From Clitopilus passeckerianus (Eukaryota; Basidiomycota; Agaricomycetes; Agaricales; Entolomataceae): a stretch of DNA of 64,000 nt. The notes beneath the pieces are model-generated. The model saw only the letters and a list, made by a program, of their open reading frames with translations, searched no databases and was not told where the DNA came from. The translations under genes were made by a program, and so were the position numbers. The stretch lies in the NCBI GenBank assembly GCA_944990035.1, contig CALYLX010000080.1, positions 248,001 through 312,000 of the forward strand, read 5' to 3'. Below, in pieces: positions 25,242 to 35,916 of this stretch (position 1 is the first letter of the stretch; each line of letters starts with the position of its first letter).

Positions 25242-26983
25242 TTTCAAGATGCAGGAGAGGTTGTTGAAATTGGCATTTTCAAATGAGATTTTATACTGTC
25301 GAAGTCCTTGGCCTCTTTCCAGGAAATTCAATATGTCGCGCACGCGCGCATCGATACTACGATGTGTTCATTGTACGGTTGCTGCGCTCCAAAGTAACCT
25401 CGTGTGCGGCAGGCGACAAATCCCACATGTGGCCTTCGAGTCCATATGAGATGTCGGGCAGTGTAAAGGTGGTAATCCACCTAAAAAGTACCAGGAAATT
25501 CAGTGCTGCCTCTCGGACGACACAGATGCGGAACGAAGACGAGTAAGATCGATAGTAACCATGCGTTGAAGTAGAGTCTATTACTGACGTCCGTAGTCAT
25601 GCGACCCAAGAACATAGAAAATAGACAACCATAGCATCGTTTCCCATCCCCGACCCATAGCGTTGTGGAGTTTCAGGTCATCTCGTGTTCGTCGGCCTCC
25701 GTAGTATATCCGGGAGCCTTATGGTTGCCCAGTCTTCCAGAGTACCAAGCTTAAACCTGTATTTTCGCCTGAAATACTCTAGTTTTCTCTCTTAGTGGGA
25801 CAAGTAAGCTCCCATTCTTTTGAATGGATAGTACAGTCATTTTTTCCGGTCTTTGGTAGCTGGCCACTTTGAAGGTCTGCGAAAAGAACGAGGAAAAGCA
25901 AGGAAACGCAAACTAAAAATCACGTGTGTGCTCTTGTCGGAATTCGGATCTATGCGTCGAAGCGTCCGCCACCGAACAAATCCGAATACCTCAGCGCTCT
26001 GCCAGGATATGACTACTCTCCTGACAGCCACAAGATAGTGGAGCGTTGAAGAAAAATCACAAAATATTGATCTCTGTTCAACAGAAACACAACGATATAC
26101 ATCTACTTCGGTTATTTCTGGTGGGCTCACCTGCGTCCCCGGCCAAACGGTAAACCCACATTTGACCAACGCTCATCTATTGACGGAAGACTGACGGAAG
26201 GCCTGGATACGACGCCTGTAATGATCGCGGTGGAGATATGTCAATTACATAAAAGGCATAGGCCACTCCTAGTCAAGGCAACGTGTATGCAAAAGCGAGG
26301 GTGTGTTGGTGTCATCGCGGCGGACGCTTGTAGCAAGATAACGCTTGACTAGTGCATATTTATCTGACAAAACCACGCAATCCGCCTATAACGCCATGAT
26401 CACCTCCCCAGGCTACTCGATTGCTCTGCTACTGGATGCGACTGAGGCCTTCTAGCTACCTGAAGAGACCATCAGAGCTGGTAACATAACGTAACTCGAC
26501 GCTCCTCGAGGAGGTTTGCTCCCGCTGTCAGTCTTGGCACCGTCACCACACAATTGCAATCGGATTTCCACTCCATAGACGCTTAAGATGAAATAAATGA
26601 CCTTCTAGTGCTAACTAAATGAAATGATCGGTGTTAGAGACAGGATTTTCTGACAACTATCCTGTTCACGAGGAGCCTGAGAGACTTGAGCTACGGACAG
26701 AACTTGTTCTGGGAGCAGTTATTCAACGTACTCGAAATATAATGAGCGCTTTGGTGGTTCTCCCTGCTCACATTTGGGCTCTGTATAGAATAGATGCGTA
26801 TCTGAATATTAAAACGACAAGACGTAACTTGGCGGGGTCGCAACTGAACCGAATTGCATGCTTGGCTCCTCTCCTCGCGCCATCTTCTTCGCCTCTGAGT
26901 TTTATGGGCGCACCAGCCCTGAAGGCTTGTCTGTTTTGCATAAAAGTCGTCAGGATTTGTGCTCTCAGTTCTTTACGACCGCA
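25242..26983. other. Intergenic between GH16 and the repeat-peptide gene
   Basis: No supported gene. The divergent starts at 25241 and 26984 imply that promoters lie at both ends. A TATA-like GCATAAAAG at 26938-26946 lies about 40 bp before the repeat-peptide ATG. ORFs at 25837-26169 and 26631-26987 carry no domain. Confidence 0.5.
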
Positions 26984-28112
26984 ATGAAGTTGACCTCCCT
27001 CCTCTTGACATCTCTCTGCGCTATCGCCGTCCATGCTGCTCCCACTGCCAACGTGAGGGTCTCTTTCCCTTAGATTTTATGCTTCTCTTGACCATGCTTT
27101 GTAGACGGCAGCTGGGACCACAGACGTGTCCAAAATCCTGGCATCCTCAGAGGCTGGCGCCTTAACTCACAGGGCTGTCGTCAGGACCTACCAAGAGAAG
27201 GTAAGATCCTGTAACTGCTACTCTCATCTTGTAGGCCCTAATATCGCCGGTATTCTCTCTTTTAGCCAGAGGAACCTGATGAGCAACACTCGGACGAAGT
27301 CCATACTCCCGAAGGCCACCCTGATAAGAAGCCACACAAGGCTCACAACGACAAAGGATGGGTAAGTGCTCGCTGAAATCATATCTTCTCAAATCTAACC
27401 GACTGATTTCATCTTCAGTCGACCGAAGCAAGGAAACGCGACTCTGCCGACCATGTGAGTTTCTTTCTGCCTCTCTCATGAACGACGCACTGACCACGTT
27501 TTGTTTAGGGAGAACCCGACGAGCAACATTCTGACGAAGCCGATACCCCCGAAGGCCACCCTAATAAGACACCGCACAAGGCTCACAACGACAAAGGATG
27601 GGTAAGAACTCGCTGGTGTCATTTCTTCTCAAATCTGACCCACCATTTTCATCTTCAGTCGACCGAAGCAAGGAAACGCGATTCTGCCGAACATCATGAT
27701 GTGAGTGTCTTCCTGACTCTCGTAATCGGCGCTCTGACCACGTTTGATTCAGGGAGGGGAACCCGACGAGCAACATTCGGATGAAGTTAATACGCCTGAA
27801 GGCCACCCTGATAAGAAGCCGCACAAGGCTCATAATGACAAAGGATGGGTGAGTTGGCTCTCGAGCGATTTTTATTTCGATACTAATGGCTACTTCAAGT
27901 CCACCGAGGCCAAACGCGAACCTGTGAGTCATTCGATTGGTCTACGAGGGGCTACAGATCTAATGCTTTCCTCTCCATAGCCCAACAAGGAGCAGGATGA
28001 ACAGCACTCGGATACGGCTCACATTCTTGATAGCCATTCTGGGGTAAGTCTCCCTCAGCTGGTCCGTTCGCGGAGCATTAATAGTCGGTTAACCTAGACC
28101 ACGGAGGCCTGA
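26984..28112 (+). CDS. Secreted Kex2-processed repeat protein (KEP/RiPP-like precursor)
   Basis: Ten exons. Exon 1 (26984-27052) encodes the signal peptide MKLTSLLLTSLCAIAVHA. Exon 2 (27105-27200) is a spacer. Then come four exon pairs: 27266-27361 with 27419-27454, 27509-27601 with 27659-27700, 27753-27848 with 27900-27923, and 27981-28043 with 28098-28112. The longer exon of each pair encodes about 31 residues with EPDEQHSDE, TPEGHP and PHKAHNDKGW. The short exon encodes STEARKRDSA or STEAKREP. The fourth pair is degenerate (EQDEQHSD, then TTEA and stop). The KR pairs fit Kex2 cleavage in the Golgi and would release His-rich peptides of roughly 27-45 residues. The boundaries between repeats are introns, all phase 0. 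No enzymatic domain. Function unknown; candidates are a KEP-type surface or signalling peptide, a metal-binding peptide, or a RiPP precursor. Confidence 0.8.
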
Positions 28113-28471
28113 AGGGGCAAGGGAAACTATGAGCACTTCCTAGTTAGTTGCCCAGGCAGCTCTGCAGACTCGTTATCAGATATGTCCTTGAATATAGATT
28201 TCCTGAGTAGAAGGTCGAATAGATAACATTTTCATTTGTTCGCTACAATGATACTGAGATTCAGATGACAAAATATGAGCTCTTATGGTGTCAATGTGCT
28301 GGGTTGAGGATCGATATTCTGACAGAACCAAAGTGCCGCAAGGCTTCGAGGAACCTTCTGCTCGGTTGATCGAACATTACGCATGTTGAAGTGACCAGAG
28401 TCCTTGAGTCATTTACGTGCTATTATTGAAATGACAGCACCGTGATAGGTACGTAATCGAAAGCTCGTGCA
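28113..28471. other. Intergenic between convergent secreted-protein genes
   Basis: 3' flanks of the two convergent genes; nothing else recognised. Confidence 0.5.
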
Positions 28472-28919
28472 TCATGCACGTAGATAATGTTTAATGAACG
28501 AATAAGTGAACGAAATAAATATTAAAAAGGTCCTGAAAATGGTCTTCGGCGGTGGAGATTCCTTAAGCCAGGTAGACTTGAAGGTAGACAGAATATCAGC
28601 GTCTTCGGCTGCCCTCCACTGATTGAACACATACCTCACGATTACAACCGCAAATCCCTCAATCCGCCGCTCGTACTCAAGCTTTCCGACCTCCCTGCAT
28701 TCACCCTGTATGAGCCAATCCATAACACAAGATAACGCTAGTCAGGCTTACATATCCATGCCAGCCTGATTTATTGCCAAACCGGAAGTTGACATCCGTA
28801 TCGGCCTTCCTCGCCGGGGAGGAATCATCCACACCCTCCACACCGGCCTTCTGAGAGACAGGAGCCGATTGAACAACAGCTGCTGCGAGAGCAAGCATCA
28901 TCACAGAAAAGAATTTCAT
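28472..28919 (-). CDS. Small secreted protein, hypothetical
   Basis: The ATG at 28919 opens a clear signal peptide (MKFFSVMMLALAAAVVQSA), followed by a short propeptide-like stretch APVSQKAGVEGVDDSSPARK and then DVNFRFGNKSGWH. An intron of about 46 nt (donor GTAAGCC, ending CATACAG) joins to GECREVGKLEYERRIEGFAV in phase 0. The downstream frame continues to a stop at 28472, but its last residues are hydrophobic and unlike a mature secreted protein. An additional intron after VVIVR is therefore possible, and the 3' end is uncertain. Its family is not recognised. It converges on the repeat-peptide gene, and the oxidase gene lies on its other side. Confidence 0.5.
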
Positions 28920-29388
28920 GAAGGAATGTCGGATAGTGCTATGAGGTAGCACTAGTTGAGATCAAAGGGCGAAGCCAAGGTCAGCGAGGAGATCGACCTC
29001 AGTCGCAACACGTTTATACCACTGAAAACGCCATGCTCACACAAACGACGGCAATGCTGACGGTGATCAGAAGACTTGAGAAGAACACAAGGGGAGGTCT
29101 ATTCATGGTTAGAGGTTGGAGCATACACCCCCCAATTCGGTTAGGCTCCATTTCAGCGGGTGATCGACAGGGCCCATAACAATAATGGGCGCTTATCACG
29201 GTAGATGAGCGCATGGTTGTATGCAGGGTTGAGCATCCGGCATTGACGAGCAACAAAGAGGTTTCGGTGATGTTCGACTACTGACTGACAACATACCCTA
29301 TCACTGAAAGGATCTATCTGTTCCAGAATTCCGTGAGTTCCTAAACTCCCCGGACAGCTGCTATCCAAGCTCACCTCTACTCTTATAT
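28920..29388. other. Intergenic between small secreted protein and oxidase
   Basis: No supported gene. A minus-strand hydrophobic ORF at 29014-29256 is domainless. Confidence 0.45.
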
Positions 29389-31308
29389 CTACTGCGAAGG
29401 CAGCTCTATGCCAAGAGGGAACCTGAACATATCCTCCTGGTCGTACTTTTTCTTGATCTCTTGCAGCATGGGATAATGCACACCATAATACCGCTGTTGC
29501 CCTATCGAATGAGCTCCATCAGAATTTTGCTACAGTAATATAGGGGAAAAGACCTACAATCCTTGAGCCCATCATCAATATAGTTAGGGTATGCACCATA
29601 ATCCCAATCCTCTGGCATATTGTTGACGACAGAGTTGATAAGACCTGTATACAGGAAGGGTTCAATGCAACGCTCATCAACGTCAGTCATGAATGGGTGC
29701 TTACCGTCAAGGTAATCATAACCCACGTGAGGCGTATCTTGCAAGGTAGCCTCCTGATCTACAAGTGAACACTCAAACGTGAACAACTTATCCCTATGAG
29801 CAAACGCGGTCGCGTCCAGGGGGACGGTGTTCACATATGAATTCGGTCCACCATACGTCTCGATGATACAGTTCGAATTCTAGACACTTGGGTCAGTCAT
29901 AACGCTCAAATCTGATTGAACCCGCGGGAAGACGCCTACCAATTTTTGCTCCACGCCCTCCTCGGCAAAGTATTTCACCAAGGCTTCGATCGCCTTCCCA
30001 GACATCGGTGTCTTCTCAGGCGTCATAATCGACTTCTCAAAATTCCTATACGGCGGAGTCGTCGTATTGGTCAAACTGGAGCTTCCCGTCATTTGGCCCA
30101 TGATCTCCAGTGAATGGATGTAATCTCCCACATCGTAGGTTACATGCGGCTTCTTCCCATCCTGCTGCACACGAGGGAAGCCGTCCAGCAGGGGCTTGAT
30201 GGTCGAGTTCACCATGTTATGATCATCGTAGAACCCGCCAACAAAGAAGGCAAAAACGTGCCCCGGCGAATGGTTGGACCCGATGGCGAAGTTGAGGCCA
30301 AGAGTGGAGGGAGGTCCGGAGAGTACGAAGGACTGATATGTCGATAGCGCCTTGGTTGCTTCCGCCACGGTGAGATTGGAATACGTGTATGTGAAGTAGG
30401 TGACGCTGGGTGGGACAGGGTAGGTCTTCATGTAGTATGAAGTGATGATTCCATATGAGCCGCCTGCACCTCTCATTGCCTAGCGGAATGCAGGATGTTA
30501 TCAATAGCACGAGGTCGTGGGGGAGCAGGTATTCTCACCCAGAAAAGGTCAGCGTTCTCCTGAGTGGATGCACGAACGAGGGTACCATTACCAAGTACGA
30601 CGTCCATAGCTTCGACTGCGTCAAGCGCCAAACCCCACTGGCGGTTGACATAACCAGAACCTCCGTAAGCTAGAAGACCAGCCATATCAATTCGCATAAA
30701 AAACAGACCAGATAACAGAAAACGTACCTGTATGCCCACCAATTCCTACATCTGGGCAAGTTCCATGCGGGGTCGCTCTTCCAGCGTCGTTCAACCCGAC
30801 GGCAACACTACCAAGTCGGTTTCCGGTTTCCACAGTGGCTATATGCGTCGTAGGGTCCACTTTGATCTTGACCATTTTGCGAAGGTCAACTACAACTTCC
30901 CCGTCACGTCCTCCCAAACTGTTGCCGATGTAGCTGTGCTACAAGCCAAGTTAGAGATGACGGCATAAACAGAGGGTGTTAAAATATTAGAGACTTACCC
31001 CACCGCTTCGAGCAGTTACATGAAGGTTCTCCTTGACGGTTAGTTGAACTATTTTTGCCACTTGTTGGGCCGTTGAAGGGAATGTGAATGCGGCCGGTTT
31101 GTAGACATAGCGAGGGTTGACTGCAGGTCTATCTTAGCAAGGTGGATGGTTTTCGAGGAACGGAACACGTACACGGCGTAATGAACGTTGAATAATCTTC
31201 ATCTTCGGGGAAAACCGCACTGATTCCTGCTTCCTGAAGGTTGCACTTGAAGCAACCAGCATATACCAGGGAAAACGACAACGCCGGTACCAGAAAGCGT
31301 TTGAGCAT
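29389..31308 (-). CDS. FAD-linked oxidoreductase, berberine-bridge-enzyme-like, secreted
   Basis: Flavoprotein of the PCMH/BBE-like family, oxidising a small substrate (sugar, alcohol or secondary metabolite) with oxygen as likely acceptor. The ATG at 31308 gives the signal peptide MLKRFLVPALSFSLVYAG. The FAD domain has ARSGGHSYIGNS (His for 8-alpha linkage) and HGTCPDVGIGGH (Cys for the second covalent bond), then GSGYVNRQWGLALDAVEAM and MRGAGGSYGIITSYYMKTYP. The substrate domain includes YFTYTYSNLTVAEATKAL and GGPNSYVNTVPLDATAFAHR. The BBE C-terminal strand is GQQRYYG, HYPMLQEIKKKYDQEDMF, stop at 29389. Introns are short, and it looks intact. Proximity to the repeat-peptide precursor suggests, but does not show, a tailoring role. 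Confidence 0.87.
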
Positions 31309-32537
31309 CGTAGAGGGCAGCTGGGGTGCAACAAAGCTTGACCCCAATTAATCTAGGGAGGTCCTTATATATGGGCTGAGGAAGACTTCGATGATTCGAA
31401 GACAGGCTTATTCGTTGCTTATTCGGGAGCGGCTGGTGCTTCTTTCCGTGTTGACAAGCATTCTCGACGTCAAGAAGGTATTTATAGTGGTCCTCAATAT
31501 CCAGTGCTCTAACGACGAAGGTGGATGCTTGAGCAACGACGAGCATCATGCCAGCGAACTAGGTCTTCACACAGTCAGCGCAATATGCCTCGTTGATAAG
31601 ATATCTTCCAACCAACCGAAGGTAATTTCGCGCATAGGCAATACACCAGTATCGTGGGGTCAAAATTTTCATGTTGTCGCTCGCGTGCAAATGAAAGTGT
31701 ACAAGATTTCGAATTCAATGAAGCTGAGGCCAGCGAGGACGAGCGCCAATGTTGGGTGTCGTCTGTCGGTCCTCGGATTCTGCCAGTGGTCGTCCACGTG
31801 ATCGCCATCATACAGCTTCCCGAAATGAATCAGAATCGGTCTGATGTTGTTTTCATCGGAAACTGTGGTAAAATAAACCTCTTACGACTGTTTTCGGACA
31901 GTCTTTCCGCCTAAATTCCAGTGCCTTTTGTTCAAGCTTCCTCTTTTCCCAAGAAACCGGCATGGAAAAGGTATCCTTACTTCGTTCTCGGTAGAAACTG
32001 CTTCCAGGCCAGCAGTGAAAGGCCGAAAGCTGTTGATGGTGCCAGTGAACTGTAGCTACCTTTCGCCATATCTCTGGCCATCCCCAATCCACGCCTTCGC
32101 TGGACCGGTAAGTTGAGATCCGGAATGAATGATAGAACCCACCAGGCCCGACGTATTAGTTTCTGCAATTTGGTCTGCTTCATGCGCAAGTTAGCATTAT
32201 TGGATCCTCACAGACTCTTGGTCATAAGTCTAGACAGGACAGGTTTCAAGGCCTTGTTTAGACCAGGCTGTTGAGGTACCCTATAGTAGAGGCTAAGAAA
32301 ACTCTTTCCGAGGCACCAAAGATGTCGTTCAAGTTAGTCGTTGGCAAAACTTGCTGTACTTCAGAACGCAGCGGTTGCCGCATCCGATCAAGTAGGTCAC
32401 CTGACTGACGCGTCACCTAATTTCATTTTAAACTAGGTCCGCCAGGTCGCGGTACCGCGTTTCGCCTTCACAGCTTTCAAGTTGGCAATACTACCGACCA
32501 TTGAACGATAGATAAAATCTGAATACAGTGGTTGAAT
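31309..32537. other. Region without a resolvable gene; possible membrane-protein remnant on minus strand
   Basis: It contains the oxidase and UCH promoters. On the minus strand, about 31400-32180, there are short coding-like patches in different frames (for example TLALVLAGLSFIEFEILYTF near 31720 and MMLVVAQASTFVVRAL at 31549). I could not join them into a gene, and they may be a decayed multi-pass protein. Confidence 0.35.
32406..32415. promoter_or_regulatory. Palindrome TGACGCGTCA upstream of UCH copy 1
   Basis: Perfect 10-bp palindrome, 132 bp (start to start) before the ATG at 32538. The same 10-mer occurs 162 bp before the second UCH copy. It resembles a bZIP/CRE-type site. The binding factor is unknown. 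Confidence 0.45.
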
Positions 32538-33719
32538 ATGTCTAGGCAACTCTGGATACCGTTGGAGAGCAATCCCGAGGTGAATATGACATTCTTGGCT
32601 CATTATGACGAGAGCGATTGAACGGATTCTGATTTCTCCCCATCATGACTCATCATAGGTTTTTAACGACGTTCGTGAACATGTTACACACGGCGTAGAT
32701 ATATACTGAGATATTGTGAAAGTGGGCTCAACAAGCTGGCCTTATTGCAGCGGACGCTCATTTCCAGGACGTGTACGGCTTAGACGATGAGGTAAAACAA
32801 TGCTGACCCTTGTGCCTTTCGCGATTCTCACTAAAGTTGCCCCGATCAGCTGCTTGGATGTGTGACTGGACCCGTCAGAGCTGTTATTCTTCTCTTCCCA
32901 GACTGGGAAGATGGCATAACCAGACGAAAGAAAGAAGATGAACAGATTGCTAAGGAAGGGCAGCCCAAATTGGACAAGACCGTCCTCTGGATCAAGCAAA
33001 CCGTGCGTAGTGCTCTTACATAGATCCAGGGGATTTCTGCCAACTAAACATTTATTCCCAGATTGGAAACGCATGTGGAACTATGGCCCTCCTTCACGCT
33101 CTTGCCAACGTATGTAGTCGTCATGGTTCCACGATTTGCTGAAGCTAATGGCAGATTTTCTACCAGTCAGACGTGACCTTGGCTCCAATGTCGCCACTCG
33201 CCCAATTCATCGACCAGTGCAAAGGTTCCCCCCTCTCTCGCTCTCCCAGCCTCCCTTGCTAAGCCTCTGATAGATATAACCCCGCTTGAACGCGCCAAAC
33301 TCCTGGAAAACACCCCACTATTCAAGGATATTCACGCCAAACAGGCTAAAGCTGGTCAAAGTGCTGTACCAGAAGATCTTGAAGTTAACCTTCACTTCAT
33401 CTGCTTCGTCCAAGCACCCGATGAGGAGCTCAGGCAGCAGCCCGAATCTGCTCAATCACCTGCAGATGCTCCCACTCGGGATGAAGGTTATAGCGGAATG
33501 AGAATCATTGAGTTAGATGGGGACAGGGAGGGCCCGATCGACCGAGGAGAGTGTAAGGATTTGCTCAAGGTGAGCCCTTTGTGACATCTCTTTGATCGCA
33601 ATTTATGTAACTTTGGAATGTAGGACGTTGCAAAGATCGTGAAAGAAAAGTTCATTGGAGATTCGTCGAGCATTGAATACAACTTGATTGCCCTTGGTGG
33701 ACCTCCAACCCACGCGTAG
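32538..33719 (+). CDS. Ubiquitin carboxyl-terminal hydrolase, UCH family (copy 1)
   Basis: Cysteine peptidase of family C12 (yeast Yuh1/UCHL3-like), which removes small adducts from the ubiquitin or NEDD8 C-terminus in the cytosol. The start at 32538 reads MSRQLWIPLESNPE. It continues after introns with VFND, WAQQAGLIAADAHFQDVYG, and GPVRAVILLFPDWEDG. The active-site region LWIKQT-IGNACGTMALLHAL holds the oxyanion Gln and catalytic Cys and is split by an intron. NLHFICFVQAPDEEL carries the His, and IIELDGDREGPIDRGEC carries the Asp. The stop at 33717-33719 follows LGGPPTHA. All catalytic residues are present, with about seven introns. It is a direct paralogue of the gene at 38974. Confidence 0.9.
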
Positions 33720-34046
33720 GCATCTTTGCGTTCGGGAGGGTTCGAATTTACTTCGCAGGAGTTGGGTCAGGTTCATGAAGCTGTTGTTATCGTTGGTCTA
33801 GTTCTATGAAAGGATGTATCTATGCTAGTGCGCTTTCGTTAACCGGCCAAAGTTAATTGCAAACCACGCTAGATGCGAAGGGACCTGAGACCTGACCCTA
33901 AACTAACGATGCAACGGAAGGAGAGTTGAGATCGATGATAAGGCTGTGATAAATACTATGCACGATCCTTCAGATCCTCCACATTACGCCCAAACCCAGT
34001 GGCGGCTCGCCTCCTCCAGTCCTAGGTTCGGATTGTCTGTCTTGAA
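33720..34046. other. Intergenic, UCH copy 1 3' flank
   Basis: Nothing recognised beyond the 3' flank of the UCH gene. Confidence 0.45.
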
Positions 34047-35274
34047 CTACTGTTGTTGGCTATCGATGGCCGCACCTAGAGCTGGTCTGGGCAACCTCGA
34101 CACCGGAAGTCGGGTGCTTTTCTCTTTCAGTTGAATGATTTCTCTTAGCAGCAGTGCCTTCATAACGAAGTGTGCATGTGTTTTCGGCCAGATGCTCTCG
34201 GGTTCCCGCTCAATATATGACCAAGGCCCAGAAAGATAGATGCTCATGTTTGAGATCATTGACGCAAGAAAGTGGAAGGAGGGGTGAAGGTACTTCTTTT
34301 TTAGCTCTTCGGGGTCGCGACGATATGCGGCGCGAGCGCTTTCCCTGCGCAGGACGGAGTGGTTGAGCGTTTCATCGATAAATTGGTTGTATAGCCTGTC
34401 CGAATTGTCGATGTTCTCCGCTGCGTCGAGCGAATATGAACGCGAGAGCCACCAGAATAAGATGCAGAAGACCGACTCCACCGCATGCCTAGGTTGATGT
34501 TCTGTTGAGTCGCCGGTATTTGTGGGCTATCATGAGAAGGCGGCCGCCAGATCAGACCCCCCAATCTTCTCCACTATCTTTTTTGAAGAGAAGGTGAAAG
34601 CTAAGACTGCACTGATCTCATCGACGGATGTCAACTCTCTGTGGCCAAGGGGGACAGCAGTTGCTATATCTGCAGCTAAAAATATTGGGGCTCCCTTTCA
34701 AGATTATGAGCCTCCAGCTTTGGCGAGAATAAAAAAGCGTACAATTTCGATCAGCCAGTTTTCAGCGTTCGTGACAGCCAGGGGTTCCTCTTCAGTTGGA
34801 GGCCCCTGAGGTATGTTGAGTGCCGAAGATACAAGGGGCATCCGTCCGGGGACGGAATACCGACATGACCTCTTGTTGTATCCCGAGTTCCCAGCATCCC
34901 GCGGGATCCCAGTAGGTCGTATCCTTACGCTTCTAAGCGGATAGCGCCGAAACATAGTGAAAAGGCTTTTGAGTGTCCGTGCAAGTTTGCTTTGGTGATT
35001 CCGCGAGGCCCGGCTTAGCCTAACGTTCAACCAATGTATTTGAAGGGCCCACCAAGGAAGTTACGCTGAACGCGAATGGCGAGCTATCAGATTCATCCTG
35101 GCCGTGTATATCCAGGCTCATAGTATTCAACTGAAGGAGAACTCCAGGGTATACGTGTTTCTCCTTGGCGAGGCTTGAACCTGAGTTTTGAGGAAGAAAG
35201 AGATAACGGTCAACGGCTTCCTTGTAGATATCGAGACGGTGCTCTGGCAACTTCGGAAGAATTTCTGTAAACAA
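34047..35274 (-). CDS. Hypothetical protein, exon structure unresolved (possibly broken)
   Basis: Not recognised. Coding-like minus-strand segments are, in order, EILPKLPEHRLDIYKEAVDRY (35274 down), a segment with NIPQGPPTEEEPLAVTNAENW near 34800, LAADIATAVPLGHRELTSVDE near 34650, and a 144-codon frame from 34481 to 34047 with HFLASMISNMSIYLSGPW and KTHAHFVMKALLLREIIQLK. No start codon is apparent at the 5' end: the frame upstream of 35274 reaches a TAG without an ATG. The gene may be 5'-truncated, or an upstream exon was missed. It lies between the two UCH copies. Confidence 0.4.
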
Positions 35275-35916
35275 CGATTCTGGCTGTGTGGCGTGTCCGA
35301 GAATGTCAATGGTCGAGTTTGGCAGCGGGACTCCAGTATGCTATATCGTGCTGCGTTTTATCGGATTCGTATCATTGCTTAAGGCGGGGCGATGGCTGTC
35401 GTGGGGAGTCAGCGGCTAATGTCGTGCGCCATGCGAGCAACGACCTCTAGGTCTTGAATGGCGAAAAAGCATTTGAAATTTAGAAATGTCGGAAAATGAG
35501 GGCGTCCTTCCGGACCGTGGCATGTCGTCGGACCGTTCCTACCCATATTTGGTTAAAGCCCTCCGGACTCACCAACGATACGCAGATGTCCGGAGGATTC
35601 GTAACACATTCTCAAAGCTGCTAATGCTAAGGGATATATTAGTATTAAATAGTCATAAGCTAGTAAGGAAAATACTGTCGCGAGGAGTGACCTATCATAA
35701 AAAATAGCAACGGGATTCCCTCCGCCTCCGGAACTCCCGACTCCTTCAAGCGACTACAAGCAAATCTTCCTCGTAATTCCGAAGCTGAAAAGAAAAGTGC
35801 ATTCCCATCCTCTATGGCGTGCCTCTTGCCCTGATTAGCGACGACGTCTCTCTCGACCCCTACCAATCTCCATTATCAGGCTGTCGATGTCACCAATGAT
35901 GGCCCCGACGGTATCG
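35275..35916. other. Intergenic
   Basis: No supported gene. Short ORFs at 35486-35707 and 35660-35866 have no domain. Confidence 0.4.

Noticed and set aside
25837..26169. 110-codon minus-strand ORF
   Set aside because: No domain, no signal peptide and no partner exon; base composition like the surrounding intergenic DNA.
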